Source of the DNA: Halohasta litchfieldiae
GTDB lineage: Archaea; Halobacteriota; Halobacteria; Halobacteriales; Haloferacaceae
Reading direction: 5' to 3'
DNA length: 64,000 nt
Assembly: GCF_002788215.1 (NCBI RefSeq)
Contig: NZ_CP024845.1
Span: 2,790,001 to 2,854,000, forward strand
Within the stretch, counting starts at the first letter, position 1. The number at the start of each line of letters is the position of its first letter. A program made the position numbers and the translations under genes. The notes beneath the pieces were generated by a model, which saw only the letters and a program-made list of their open reading frames with translations, searched no databases and had not been told where the DNA came from. Of this stretch, positions 8,612 through 16,907 are shown piece after piece.

Positions 8612-9415
8612 ATGAGACAATCAATAACACAGCTCCCGAAAACGGCGTGGTGTAGCGCCAAACACTACGTGCTGAAACAGATGCCGACCCCGGTGGGACC
8701 GGTAGCCGAACCCCTCTTGGATGCCGTTCTCGAACAGTATCGCGAGGCCGAGGTCGTCTTCGTTCATATCGGGCTGAGTGATATCAACACGGCACTCCAG
8801 CAGAACCCATACGAGGCGATGATGCAGAAACTCACAGGTCGATTTGAGTCGGTCCTGACGCCGGGATTTACCAAATCGTTCCGGAACACGGGCGTGTTCG
8901 ACGTCGACGAAACACCGCCGGAGCTTGGTGCCTTCTCGTCGTTGTTTTTCGAGGATGCAACCTACCGGACTCCCGATCCACTCCATTCGATTCTCGTCGA
9001 CGGGGAGTATCGATTCGATGGCTGTAGGTTCCGAGACACCTTCTCGCCGGAGGGCTGTTACGGGCAGTTGAGTGCGGACAACGTTCTGTGTCTGAATATT
9101 GGGACACCGTGGTTGGTCTCGACACAGCTCCACTACACCGAGCGAGTGTCGAATGTCCCCTACGTCGAGACCGTCGAGATCGATGGAGAGCTAACGACCG
9201 ATGGAACTACACGACAGATCTCACAGCAAACATATAAGAAAAACAATTATCTATATTTTTGGAATAGACGTGGACTCCGTGATGATATGGTTTCGGCAGG
9301 CGTCATGGATCACTACTCGCTTAACGGGCTGAATATTATGGCGTTTCGGGCGGGTGATATACAGGCGTTTCTCGAAGCCAAAATCGAACAGAATCCCTAT
9401 TATCTCGTCCAATAA
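8612..9415 (+). CDS. AAC(3)-family N-acetyltransferase-like protein, copy 1
   Basis: A 267-residue protein with the layout of the AAC(3)/YokD acetyl-CoA-dependent N-acetyltransferase family: a buried strand VVFVHIGLSD (residues 48-57), TPGFTKSF (83-90), VFDVDETPPELGAFS (95-109), then a Thr-Pro-Asp-Pro-Leu-His-Ser segment whose His125 matches the conserved His of the family. In polysaccharide loci such enzymes are thought to acetylate amino sugars rather than antibiotics. An almost colinear paralog lies at 12068..12913, and two glycan genes sit between them, so a glycan-decorating role is inferred. The start is the first ATG in frame after an AT-rich promoter. Confidence 0.75.
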   Translation: MRQSITQLPKTAWCSAKHYVLKQMPTPVGPVAEPLLDAVLEQYREAEVVFVHIGLSDINTALQQNPYEAMMQKLTGRFESVLTPGFTKSFRNTGVFDVDETPPELGAFSSLFFEDATYRTPDPLHSILVDGEYRFDGCRFRDTFSPEGCYGQLSADNVLCLNIGTPWLVSTQLHYTERVSNVPYVETVEIDGELTTDGTTRQISQQTYKKNNYLYFWNRRGLRDDMVSAGVMDHYSLNGLNIMAFRAGDIQAFLEAKIEQNPYYLVQ

Positions 9416-9660
9416 TGGAATTCTGTAGTGAGTCGACAGCACGGTCGAATCCCTCTGTAACCATCTCTGAAGCGGGTTAAACTGATGGTCCAACTGCAAA
9501 GTAAGCGATCTCATATTCGACCACATAAAATAAACGTAATCTGGTATATTTGTCTAATTACCAGATAAATATTATTTTACTTGGGTATCACAGCGTATCC
9601 AAACGGCGGTTCGGTTCCGGGTGTATCGGTCAGCGAGAACTCGGTCGTATCATGGCTATC
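9416..9660. terminator. Convergent spacer with stem-loop
   Basis: The gap lies between converging genes. It holds an AT-rich stretch with a perfect 6-bp stem ctggta (9541..9546) and taccag (9559..9564) with a 12-base loop, followed by a T-rich run. It could act as a terminator for either strand. No gene is visible. Confidence 0.35.
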
Positions 9661-10641
9661 TCAGGCGTCGACCGCACGCCGATAGACCTCGACGAGGCGG
9701 TCGATCTGCCTATTGAGACTGATCTCACTGATGATGTCGCGTCCGTTGGACCGCTCGCCAGCGCGGATGATCTCGACAAGCGAATCAGTGAGGTCGCTGT
9801 CATCGGTGTGGACGGCCGACGGCGAGACACCGGTAAGCCGGTCGGCGACGTCGCCGACGTCGACCGAAACGACGGGAAGGTTACACGCCATTGCCTCTTT
9901 GATCGAGTTCGGCGACCCCTCCCGGTGTGAGGTCAACAGCAACACGTCGGCGGCGTTCATGTAGGTGTACATCTCCTCGTGGGGAACGCCGTCGACCGTG
10001 TGGAGTTCGAGGGGACCGTCGAGTTGCTGGGCGGCGGCAGCAACAATGCGTTCGGCCCGTGGATAGTTCTTGACGTCGCGAGTCGGGGGGTACGGAAACA
10101 GAACGTGGGTCGCTTCGGGATCCCAGCCGAGGTCGGCCTGACAGGCAGACTGTGGCTCGGGCCGGAACCGGTCGAGATCGATCCCGTGGGCGATAACGTG
10201 ACAGTCACGGTCGAGTTCGGCGGCCATCTCCTCGGACATGACGATCACCTCGTCGGCGGCCCGAGCCGACCACCGGCTGACCAGACTGTAGGTGCCGAAC
10301 AGATCACTCCCCCACAGTTCGACGACAGTCGGATGGAACCACTGGAGTACCGCGGGTGGGGCCGACAATCCGTAGTTCGCGTGAACGATATCGTACTCGC
10401 CGCGGCTCGCACGCAGTGCCGCGGCGTAAAACCGAGCATAATCAGTGATCTGTCTGGAGCCTGAACCGTTGGTTCCGTCCGGGACGGTGACGGTGTCGAC
10501 GGTAAATCCACGCTCTCTGAGACGGTTGACCTGTTGGAGATAGAATCTGGCACGGTGGTTCGTGACGAGGCTCAACACCCGAAGTTCGGCAGTCTCATTG
10601 GCGACCGACTCCTGCTGTGTCGGGTGTGTGGCCTCATTCAT
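9661..10641 (-). CDS. Glycosyltransferase family 4 (GT-B fold)
   Basis: A 326-residue glycosyltransferase. The N-terminal Rossmann-like domain (LRVLSLVTNHRARFYLQQVN) binds the acceptor; the C-terminal domain shows the GT4 nucleotide-sugar signature HREGSPNSIKEAMACNLPV, with the two Glu of the E-x7-E motif. The lipid- or glycan-linked acceptor and the sugar donor cannot be deduced. The ATG at 10641 overlaps the end of the upstream DUF354 gene by 8 bases, showing a two-gene operon; an ATG four codons earlier (10653) is also possible. The pair is bracketed by the two AAC(3)-like genes. Confidence 0.88.
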   Translation of the reverse strand: MNEATHPTQQESVANETAELRVLSLVTNHRARFYLQQVNRLRERGFTVDTVTVPDGTNGSGSRQITDYARFYAAALRASRGEYDIVHANYGLSAPPAVLQWFHPTVVELWGSDLFGTYSLVSRWSARAADEVIVMSEEMAAELDRDCHVIAHGIDLDRFRPEPQSACQADLGWDPEATHVLFPYPPTRDVKNYPRAERIVAAAAQQLDGPLELHTVDGVPHEEMYTYMNAADVLLLTSHREGSPNSIKEAMACNLPVVSVDVGDVADRLTGVSPSAVHTDDSDLTDSLVEIIRAGERSNGRDIISEISLNRQIDRLVEVYRRAVDA

Positions 10642-11671
10642 TGGCGGCCTCATCGATCACATCGAGCATGTAGTCGGTGACGTCGACCGTTTCTTCGAGC
10701 AGTTCGTCCCGCCGACGGTCCCACGTCTCGCTCGCGTCGGGCGAGGTCGCCAGCTCGATGGCACGGTCGTGGGCAACCTCGATATCCTCGATTGACTCGA
10801 CGAGGCCGCGCTCTTCGAGTTGGACGAAGACGCCGAGAACGCCGTCGGTAGCATGGGAGTTCGCCCGAATTGTCGGCGTGCCGAGCAGTGCGGCCTCGGT
10901 CGCCATCGTCTCGCTATCACCGACCAAGAGGTCCGCAAACGCCAGCAGCTGGTGGATCTCCTCCGGTGGAACCGGAGCTTCGTACTCTGCGAGTTCCGGC
11001 GGCAACGGCCGCTCGGAGCTGATGTAGACCGTGCCGTAGTCCGATAACGCTTCGACGAGCCGCTGTTTGCCGGCGGGCGAAAAGCCGTCGCGCGAGACGT
11101 CGTGGTGGGCACCCATCGAGACGAATCGGAGCACGAAGTATGGCTCGTCGGGGTCGACGCCGTACTGGCGGAGTCGGTCGCTGTCCGGCGTAAACCAGTT
11201 GGGGTGGAGATAGGCCAACTCGTCGAACCCGTTGTGGAACCGATGTTTCTCGCCGTTATCGTGTGTGTAGTGTTCGGGCGTACACCAGTAGTCGACGAAG
11301 GGAGCGATCAGCTTCGAGACTTTCCAGGCGTACTCGGTGTCGGTAAAGACGATGCTTTTGGCCCCGGTGAGCGCCGCCGCATGGACGGCCGATGGCAGCG
11401 CCCGGCTGACGATCACATCCGGGTCGAATTTGTGGGCGAATCTGACCGTTCGGAACTCACGAAGCGTCCACTCCGAAACCAGTGCCGCCGTGCTCGTTCC
11501 TTTGGTCGAAAGCACCGTATGCTCGATTCCGTACGCGTCAAGCAGTGCTGTCGTCACCTCCTTGTTTCGGGAGGTGACCGCAACACTGTGGCCGTCGGCC
11601 GCAAGCGTTCTGATCGCGTTTTTGAACAGATGGACGTGGGCTGGATGAGTGACATCGAACTGAATTCGCAT
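10634..11671 (-). CDS. DUF354 family, UDP-GlcNAc 2-epimerase/GT-B-like protein
   Basis: A 345-residue protein opening MRIQFDVTHPAHVHLFKNAI, the typical start of archaeal DUF354 proteins, which share the GT-B-like fold of UDP-GlcNAc 2-epimerases and MurG-type glycosyltransferases. Further support is DVIVSRALPSAVHAAALTG in the middle and GDSETMATEAALLGTPTIR (about 270-290), the nucleotide-binding loop of the second domain. The reaction of DUF354 proteins is not established; it is likely a glycosyl transfer or epimerisation step. The ATG at 11671 is preferred over the TTG at 11677. It overlaps the GT4 gene downstream. Confidence 0.82.
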   Translation of the reverse strand: MRIQFDVTHPAHVHLFKNAIRTLAADGHSVAVTSRNKEVTTALLDAYGIEHTVLSTKGTSTAALVSEWTLREFRTVRFAHKFDPDVIVSRALPSAVHAAALTGAKSIVFTDTEYAWKVSKLIAPFVDYWCTPEHYTHDNGEKHRFHNGFDELAYLHPNWFTPDSDRLRQYGVDPDEPYFVLRFVSMGAHHDVSRDGFSPAGKQRLVEALSDYGTVYISSERPLPPELAEYEAPVPPEEIHQLLAFADLLVGDSETMATEAALLGTPTIRANSHATDGVLGVFVQLEERGLVESIEDIEVAHDRAIELATSPDASETWDRRRDELLEETVDVTDYMLDVIDEAANE

Positions 11672-12067
11672 CACCAATCACTATCCGACTGTTCGGTGTT
11701 GCTTCCCCATCGGTCCGCACTACTCAGCCGACCGGTCGACGAGAAACGTCTCGTCGTCTCTGAATTATCGAGTGGCATGCGTATCATACTCCATACGGTG
11801 TCCCTCCCGGTGTTTGTTATAGTCCACCTACCGGAGTACGACCCCTCACGGAGCCACGTCGACCAGCCGTCATCGATACGAACCCGCGGTCGGTGTTACC
11901 GTAACCAGTTCGCTATGAGACACAACTAGTAACGTACCAGTTGGAACGTGCGTAGAAAGATAAAAACGGTGACAGAACGTAGAGGGAAGAACACAGTTAC
12001 TCAGGCTGTCGGGTGACGTAATGGGGGTTCGTCATTGCGGTCGATTACGCTGAGAATTCTTCACACC
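11672..12067. promoter_or_regulatory. Divergent promoter spacer with perfect hairpin
   Basis: About 400 bases between the DUF354 gene (minus) and the second acetyltransferase-like gene (plus), with no convincing coding frame. A perfect 8-bp inverted repeat with a 4-base loop, cgacgaga-aacg-tctcgtcg, spans 11737..11756, about 65 bases upstream of the DUF354 start; it could be a leader hairpin or an operator. AT-rich stretches at about 11940-11970 may carry the plus-strand promoter. Confidence 0.4.
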
Positions 12068-12913
12068 ATGACGACAGATACAAACAGCAGTTTTCGGACC
12101 GGTCGACACGCTATCCAGCGGGTGACACACCTCCCGGAGACGGCATGGTGTAGCGCCAAACACTACGCATTAAAACGGTTCCAACAGCCGTGTGGTCCGG
12201 TGGACGAGGCCGTCTTGGATGCGGTTCTCGAACAGTACGCCGACAGTGATGTGGTGTTCGTCCATATCGGTTTGAGCGATATTAAAACGGCCCTCCAGCG
12301 GAACCCATACGAGGCGATCATGGCGAAACTCGAGGCCAACTTCGAGTCGATACTCACACCGGGGTTTACGCGGTCGTTCCGTGAAACCGGTGTGTTCGAT
12401 GTCCAAGAGACGCCGCCGGAGCTCGGTGCCTTTGCCTCGCTGTTTTTCACCGACGCGACGTATCGGACGGGGGATCCGATCCATTCGATCCTCGTCGACG
12501 GGGCCTATCGGTTCGATGGCTGTACGGTCAGAGACACGTTCTCGCCGGAGGGCTGTTACGGGCAGTTGAGTGCGGATAACATTCTCTACCTGAATATTGG
12601 GACGCCGTGGCTGATCTTGACACAGCTCCACTACATCGAGCGAGTGTGTGACGTTCCTTACGTCGATACTATCGGGATCGAGGGGGAACTCCGAACGAAC
12701 GGGACGACCGAGCAGATCACACAGCGAAACTATACGAAAAACAGTTCGCTCTACTTTTGGAACCGGTATGGACTTCGTGATGACATGGTTTCGGCAGGCG
12801 TCATGGACCACCACTCGCTCAATGGGCTGAACGTCATGGGGGTTCGGGCCGGTGAGATGGAATCGTTTCTCGAATCCCAAATCGAAACCGACCCTTACTA
12901 TCTCGTTCGGTAG
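12068..12913 (+). CDS. AAC(3)-family N-acetyltransferase-like protein, copy 2
   Basis: A 281-residue paralog of the protein at 8612, very similar by eye over its whole length: TAWCSAKHYALKR, VVFVHIGLSDIKTALQRNPY, TPGFTRSFRETGVFDV and the Pro-x-His-Ser segment with the conserved His are all kept. It has a slightly longer polar N-terminus (MTTDTNSSFRTGRHA). ATG 12068 is chosen; an upstream ATG at 12035 adds a basic stretch absent from copy 1. The last 60 residues, including GVMDHHSLNGLNVMGVRAG, are nearly identical to copy 1, which points to a fairly recent duplication or to gene conversion. Predicted to acetylate an amino sugar of a surface glycan (inference). Confidence 0.75.
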   Translation: MTTDTNSSFRTGRHAIQRVTHLPETAWCSAKHYALKRFQQPCGPVDEAVLDAVLEQYADSDVVFVHIGLSDIKTALQRNPYEAIMAKLEANFESILTPGFTRSFRETGVFDVQETPPELGAFASLFFTDATYRTGDPIHSILVDGAYRFDGCTVRDTFSPEGCYGQLSADNILYLNIGTPWLILTQLHYIERVCDVPYVDTIGIEGELRTNGTTEQITQRNYTKNSSLYFWNRYGLRDDMVSAGVMDHHSLNGLNVMGVRAGEMESFLESQIETDPYYLVR

Positions 12914-13065
12914 CGAGGCAGTCAGTCGACCAGCGAGAGGCAATCGGGAGCGGTGACGCTGTCAGTCGGTGTCGGTCGGCTGTTCGGTGCCGGGTGTCGG
13001 TGCTCATCCGATGGCCGAGTAGCCGTCGACTACCGACCGTATCTCCACTCTACAGCTATTGCTCA

Positions 13066-13096
13066 GGCCACAAAAATAAAAAAGAAAACGCGGGCC
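13066..13096 (-). terminator. T-rich terminator of the reductase operon
   Basis: On the minus strand, directly after the stop of the siroheme reductase gene, the sequence is a run of T broken by single bases (complement of ccacaaaaataaaaaagaaa). Oligo-T tracts of this kind end transcripts in haloarchaea. Confidence 0.55.
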
Positions 13097-13100
13097 CCAG

Positions 13101-14873
13101 TTAGTCGTCAGCCGGCGCGATGGAGTTGCCCTCGCCGTCGGTCGGCGCTGGCGAGTCATCCATATCGTCGTTGTCGGCGTATGGGTACCACGTCATCTTC
13201 GTGTTGTGCATGTAGGGGTCATCGTAGCTGGTCTCTTCGGGCTCGATGAGTGCTTCGAGTTCCTCCTCGTCTTGGCGGGCGATGAACGTCCGGAACGTCT
13301 CGTCGCCCTCGCGCTGGTCTTCGAAGCTCGCAAGGAGGTTCTCGATTGCACCGGGAACTTCGTCGACGGGGACGCGCTGGCCGACCCACTCCGCAAAGTG
13401 TGGGTTCTCGCCAAGCCCGCCGCCGAGACCGATATCGAGTGCCTCGACCGGTTCGCCGTCCTTCCGGGTCTTCATCCCACGGAGAGAGATATCGGCGATC
13501 TGCGGCTGGGCACAGGATGCGGTACATCCAGAGAGGTGGATGTGGAAGTCCTCGACGCCCTCTGGGAGGTCGACGTTTTGCTTCAGCCATCGCGCGTAGC
13601 GGACCTGTCGGTTCTTCGTCTCGACAATCGAGAGCGAACAGAACTCGGTGCCAGTACAGGCGACCGAACCACGCATGAATGGATGTGGATCCGGCGAGTA
13701 GTGCTCAAGGAGGTCCTCTTCGAGCAGATCGTCGAGATCCTCTTCGGGCACGTCGGTGATCATCACGTTCTGTCGCTGGCTGACGCGGACCTCGCCGGAG
13801 CCGTACTGTTCGGCAAGTTCAGCGAGTTCTTTCGTGTCTTCGGCACCCATCCGACCAACGAGGACGTTGAGTCCGACGTAGTACTTACCGTCACGCTGTT
13901 CGTGAACGCCGATCAGGTCGCCGTGTTCCTCGCCGCCCGCGTTGTAGGTGTACTGCTCGCGGAGGTCGACGCCTGCGGTTTCGAGTTCGAAGTCGACAAA
14001 GTCGTCCTGGAGGGTCTCGCGGAACTTCTCTGGTCCCCACTCGTCCATGAGGAACTTGATGCGGGCGTTGTATCGGTTCTCGCGGTCGCCGTGTTCATTG
14101 AACAGCGACGAAATGCCAGCGGCGACATCTGCGGCGTTTTCGGGTCGCGTGAAGACATCGAGCTGTCGGGCGATACGTGGCTCGTTACGGGAGAGCCCGC
14201 CACCGACAGCAACGTTGAAGCCGCGGACTTCCTCGCCGTCGATCTCTTTATAAGCGGGTTCAAGCGCCAGATCGTTGATGTCACCCTGGCCGGAGCCATC
14301 AGGTGCGCCAGTGACCGAGACCTTCCACTTGCGGGGAAGATTCGAGTGATCGTCGTTGCCCTTGAAGCGGTCGTTGAGTTCCTGGATCACGGGCCAGGCG
14401 TCGACAAACTCCGGGGCCTTGCCAGCCATCGGGTTGCCGACGATGTTGCGCCACGAGTCACCACAGGCCTGTTGGGTCGAAAGACCGTTTGCTTCGAGCT
14501 TTTCGAAGATCTCCGGAATGTCTTCGATCTTGATCCAGTGGAGCTGGATCGACTGGCGGGTCGTCCAGTCGACGTAGGCGTCGCCGAACTCGGGGTTGGT
14601 GCCCGGACCGGTGGCGTACTCCTCGGCGATCTCGGCGACGACTTCAGTTTGTCCCGGTTCGAGAACGCCGTTGGGCGTCCCGATCCGCATCATGAAGTAG
14701 CTTTCTTGGCCGTTGCGCTGGTGGTACAGTCCCCACCATTTGAAGCGCTCGAACCACGCGTCGCTCTCGTCGTCCGGAATCGCGTCCCATCCGTCCTCTG
14801 CAAATCGATAGAGGTGCTCACGGATCTCGTTGCCGTAGACCTCAGATTTCCATCGCTCAACGTCGGTTGGCAT
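13101..14873 (-). CDS. Ferredoxin-type nitrite/sulfite reductase (siroheme, 4Fe-4S)
   Basis: A 590-residue assimilatory reductase with the duplicated ferrodoxin-like and siroheme-binding halves of the NirA/Sir family. The four cluster ligands are visible: Cys406-x5-Cys412 (ACTGTEFCS) and Cys450-x3-Cys454 (LSGCTASCAQ). Basic residues that bind siroheme carboxylates occur in the TRQSIQLHWI region (about 105-114) and in VSQRQNVMI (about 364-372). The enzyme performs six-electron reduction of nitrite to ammonium or of sulfite to sulfide; sequence alone does not let me choose. No nitrate reductase gene is near, which slightly favours a sulfite or general role. The C-terminal 40 residues are acidic and Pro-rich. 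It follows a small zinc-finger-like gene on the same strand. Confidence 0.88.
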   Translation of the reverse strand: MPTDVERWKSEVYGNEIREHLYRFAEDGWDAIPDDESDAWFERFKWWGLYHQRNGQESYFMMRIGTPNGVLEPGQTEVVAEIAEEYATGPGTNPEFGDAYVDWTTRQSIQLHWIKIEDIPEIFEKLEANGLSTQQACGDSWRNIVGNPMAGKAPEFVDAWPVIQELNDRFKGNDDHSNLPRKWKVSVTGAPDGSGQGDINDLALEPAYKEIDGEEVRGFNVAVGGGLSRNEPRIARQLDVFTRPENAADVAAGISSLFNEHGDRENRYNARIKFLMDEWGPEKFRETLQDDFVDFELETAGVDLREQYTYNAGGEEHGDLIGVHEQRDGKYYVGLNVLVGRMGAEDTKELAELAEQYGSGEVRVSQRQNVMITDVPEEDLDDLLEEDLLEHYSPDPHPFMRGSVACTGTEFCSLSIVETKNRQVRYARWLKQNVDLPEGVEDFHIHLSGCTASCAQPQIADISLRGMKTRKDGEPVEALDIGLGGGLGENPHFAEWVGQRVPVDEVPGAIENLLASFEDQREGDETFRTFIARQDEEELEALIEPEETSYDDPYMHNTKMTWYPYADNDDMDDSPAPTDGEGNSIAPADD

Positions 14874-14958
14874 ACTAGACTTCTATATCCCCATACCTAA
14901 ACAGCCGCCTGCCGCGTCAACCCTCCCCGGTGCTTTCGTATACCGGGTATTGTTGCTG

Positions 14959-15282
14959 CTACTTGCCCGTTCGGCGTTCAATCGGGCGCATGATGATGTT
15001 CTCGCGGTCGTAGCCCTCGTACGTGCCTTGGCGGATGGTACCGACCGGAAGCTTGCCGGGGACACCGCTTTCACCGCAGGCAATGCATTTACCGTAGGTC
15101 GTCACCGCAACATCACTGCCGTCGGCGCTGACTCCGGTGAACCCCTCGGCGATGAAGTCGACGAGGTCACAGTCGCAGAAATCAGGGGCATCGAGCCGCC
15201 ACAGTTCACTCACGCTGACGCGTCGCTGATCGTTCACCGACAGCCACGCACCGTCATCGAGAATGCGAAGGGCGACACTCAT
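14959..15282 (-). CDS. Small conserved-looking protein with Cys pair, upstream of reductase
   Basis: A 107-residue protein beginning MSVALRILDDGAWLSVNDQR. It has two Cys clusters, DFCDCDL and KCIACGESG, that could bind a metal. The rest is acidic with short strands. It ends 85 bases before the nitrite/sulfite reductase on the same strand, so it is probably in the same transcript, and an electron-transfer or siroheme-enzyme helper role is possible but only an inference. I do not recognise the family. ATG 15282 is the only good start. Confidence 0.65.
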   Translation of the reverse strand: MSVALRILDDGAWLSVNDQRRVSVSELWRLDAPDFCDCDLVDFIAEGFTGVSADGSDVAVTTYGKCIACGESGVPGKLPVGTIRQGTYEGYDRENIIMRPIERRTGK

Positions 15283-15536
15283 TGGGGTTGGGTAGGTTCC
15301 CCACAGGTGTGTATCAGTCGTCTACAGCAATCACTGACCGCACCGATGACACCAGATACAAATCAGAATCGACCGTAGTCAGGTGGTTTCGGAGCTATTT
15401 CGGCGTCGGTAATAGGGGCAACAGTCTCCTGTATCACAGAGCGCGGGCCAGTGTTACAGGTTAGGTCGTGGTTAACCGTGATGGGACTGTAGGAATACTC
15501 GATGAATGCAGCAACAACCGGCACGGAGGAGAACCA
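15283..15536. promoter_or_regulatory. Divergent spacer with possible coupled micro-ORF
   Basis: This spacer separates two divergent genes. Just before the downstream gene is a 12-codon reading frame (15502..15540, starting MNAATTGTEEN) whose TGA overlaps the ATG at 15537; it also contains the Shine-Dalgarno-like ggagga at 15525..15530. The overlap may couple translation, or may be chance. No other feature is visible. Confidence 0.3.
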
Positions 15537-15743
15537 ATGAGCGATAACGATACCGACCACTTAGCGAATCTCTCCGATGGGGCCGGCTGTGCAGAAGTCT
15601 GGGAACACCTCTCCGAACAGCGCGAAGACGCCGCAGCTGACGCCGACAGCGAGTCGGACGACGACGAGTCAGTCGACGCTGAAACGGGCGACGCCGACAG
15701 CGAGTCCGACAGCGAGAAGGAAGCCGCCGCCCCCTGTCCGTAA
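15537..15743 (+). CDS. Small acidic haloarchaeal protein
   Basis: A 68-residue protein, MSDNDTDHLANLSDGAGCAE, followed by VWEHLSEQREDAA and a long Asp/Ser/Glu tail ending in AAAPCP. The first 30 residues look like a conserved core with one Cys; the tail is low-complexity and probably disordered. A strong ribosome-binding sequence (ggagga, 6 bases before the ATG) fixes the start; the longer frame from 15468 lacks one. A 10-bp perfect inverted repeat follows the gene. I do not know the function; the core reminds me of small proteins that occur alone in many haloarchaea. Confidence 0.65.
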   Translation: MSDNDTDHLANLSDGAGCAEVWEHLSEQREDAAADADSESDDDESVDAETGDADSESDSEKEAAAPCP

Positions 15744-15762
15744 CGGTCGCTGATTCGATAGC

Positions 15763-15808
15763 CTGCCTCCGATCCAATATATATGCTGTCTGTGGGTCTC
15801 GGAGGCAG
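15763..15808 (+). terminator. Perfect 10-bp inverted repeat after small acidic gene
   Basis: ctgcctccga (15763..15772) pairs perfectly with tcggaggcag (15799..15808) across a 26-base AT-rich loop, 20 bases after the stop at 15743. It could be a terminator-like structure or a protein-binding site. The rest of the spacer to 16085 shows no gene. Confidence 0.45.
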
Positions 15809-16085
15809 TGACGGCCTGCCCACTGAGTGAGCCACCTCTCCCGTCGACCGGTCGACGTGACAGGTCCATCCGGGCCAGTGAGGCAAGCAGCATCCGACAG
15901 TGATTCGAATTTTGGGGTGAATTGCAATGGATCAGGAACGGAGTCTGCCCCAATCCACGAAAAACGCTTTGAAGCCGATAGCTGTTTGCTCTACTGATGA
16001 ATGAGTGGAGCACGTGGTGTCGGCGCGTCGACAGGGCAACGAGTGAACGCGATACTTTTACTGAATGCGACCATTAGCCGGGGCA

Positions 16086-16745
16086 ATGAGTGAGGAGTAC
16101 GGCTCTGAACGGGAGACGCCAGTTGGAACGCCGGTGGTTCGAGCGGATCCAGAGATCACCGGCGAGCGGGCCGCCGAGGTAGTCAGTTTCGATCCTGACG
16201 ATCCCGACAGCGTCGACGAAGCCGCCACGGTCGTCCACGAGTTCGCAACGGGTGCGGTCGGTGGCAACGACCACGTGTTGATGCTTCGTGGCGCGGCCGC
16301 GTGTGCGGCACTCGTTCGCGGGGTCGGCTCGTATAAGGCCGCCGCAGAGAAGGCCGGTGAGGGGGTCACGATCTCGTTTATCCGGAAATGGGCGCGGGTT
16401 CACGATCTGCCCCAGTCGATCCGTCGACACGTCGCCCGCGGTCATATCGCGCCGACAGCAGCCAAACACATCGCCCGCGTCCCAGCCGAAGATCGATATC
16501 TTCTCGCGTGGGCGAGTTTGGATGCGGAGCTCACCGTGCGGGATATTCGGTCGGTTGCCAGCGCGGTCAACAACGGCACTGATGTTGAGACTGCACTTCA
16601 GGACCACGGCATAACGCCCGGTCGACTCTCCATGGAGCTTCCGTCGAAGCTGTACATCGAGCTTCGACACCGAGCCTCGATGACGAACCGCGCGCCCGGA
16701 GACGTGGTGGCCGACGCGCTCGCGGACTACTTTGCGGAGGAGTAG
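16086..16745 (+). CDS. Haloarchaeal conserved protein with HTH-like core (DUF7119-like)
   Basis: A 219-residue protein. Residues about 75-150 (MLRGAAACAALVRGVGSYKA, then FIRKWARVHDLPQSIRRHVA and PTAAKHIARV) look like a ParB/HTH-type helical DNA-binding region in which an HTH is followed by short helices. The C-terminus ends VVADALADYF, like a ribbon-helix-helix or degron-type helix. From memory this matches a haloarchaeal family called DUF7119, but I could not check. It precedes tRNA-Lys. The ATG at 16086 is chosen over the frame start at 16065. A regulatory or DNA-associated role is inferred. Confidence 0.75.
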   Translation: MSEEYGSERETPVGTPVVRADPEITGERAAEVVSFDPDDPDSVDEAATVVHEFATGAVGGNDHVLMLRGAAACAALVRGVGSYKAAAEKAGEGVTISFIRKWARVHDLPQSIRRHVARGHIAPTAAKHIARVPAEDRYLLAWASLDAELTVRDIRSVASAVNNGTDVETALQDHGITPGRLSMELPSKLYIELRHRASMTNRAPGDVVADALADYFAEE

Positions 16746-16833
16746 TCTGTCAGTCGACGGGATTGTGTGAGGTGGAGTCGTAGCGGCGATTGATGTAAAC
16801 CCTTATTAATGCGTGTAGGCAAGTCAGGATGAG

Positions 16834-16907
16834 GGCTGGTAGCTCAGTTAGGGAGAGCGTCTGGCTTTTAACCAGACGGTCGGGGGTTCAACTCCCTCCC
16901 AGCCCGC
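16834..16907 (+). tRNA. tRNA-Lys (anticodon TTT)
   Basis: A complete cloverleaf: acceptor GGGCTGG (16834-16840) with CCAGCCC (16900-16906) and discriminator G at 16907; D-arm tagctcagttagggagagc; anticodon stem TCTGG/CCAGA around loop CTTTTAA with anticodon TTT, which reads lysine AAA/AAG; T-arm gggggttcaactccc. No intron and no encoded CCA are seen. An AT-rich box (ttattaa, near 16804-16810) lies about 25 bases upstream, as expected for an archaeal promoter. The last 21 bases of the gene body are repeated downstream at 16985..17005. Confidence 0.95.

Noticed and set aside
13206-14900. A 564-codon open frame on the plus strand opposite the siroheme reductase
   Set aside because: It is antisense to a gene with clear cluster motifs and arises from GNC/GTC-rich codon structure; the translation shows no family motif.
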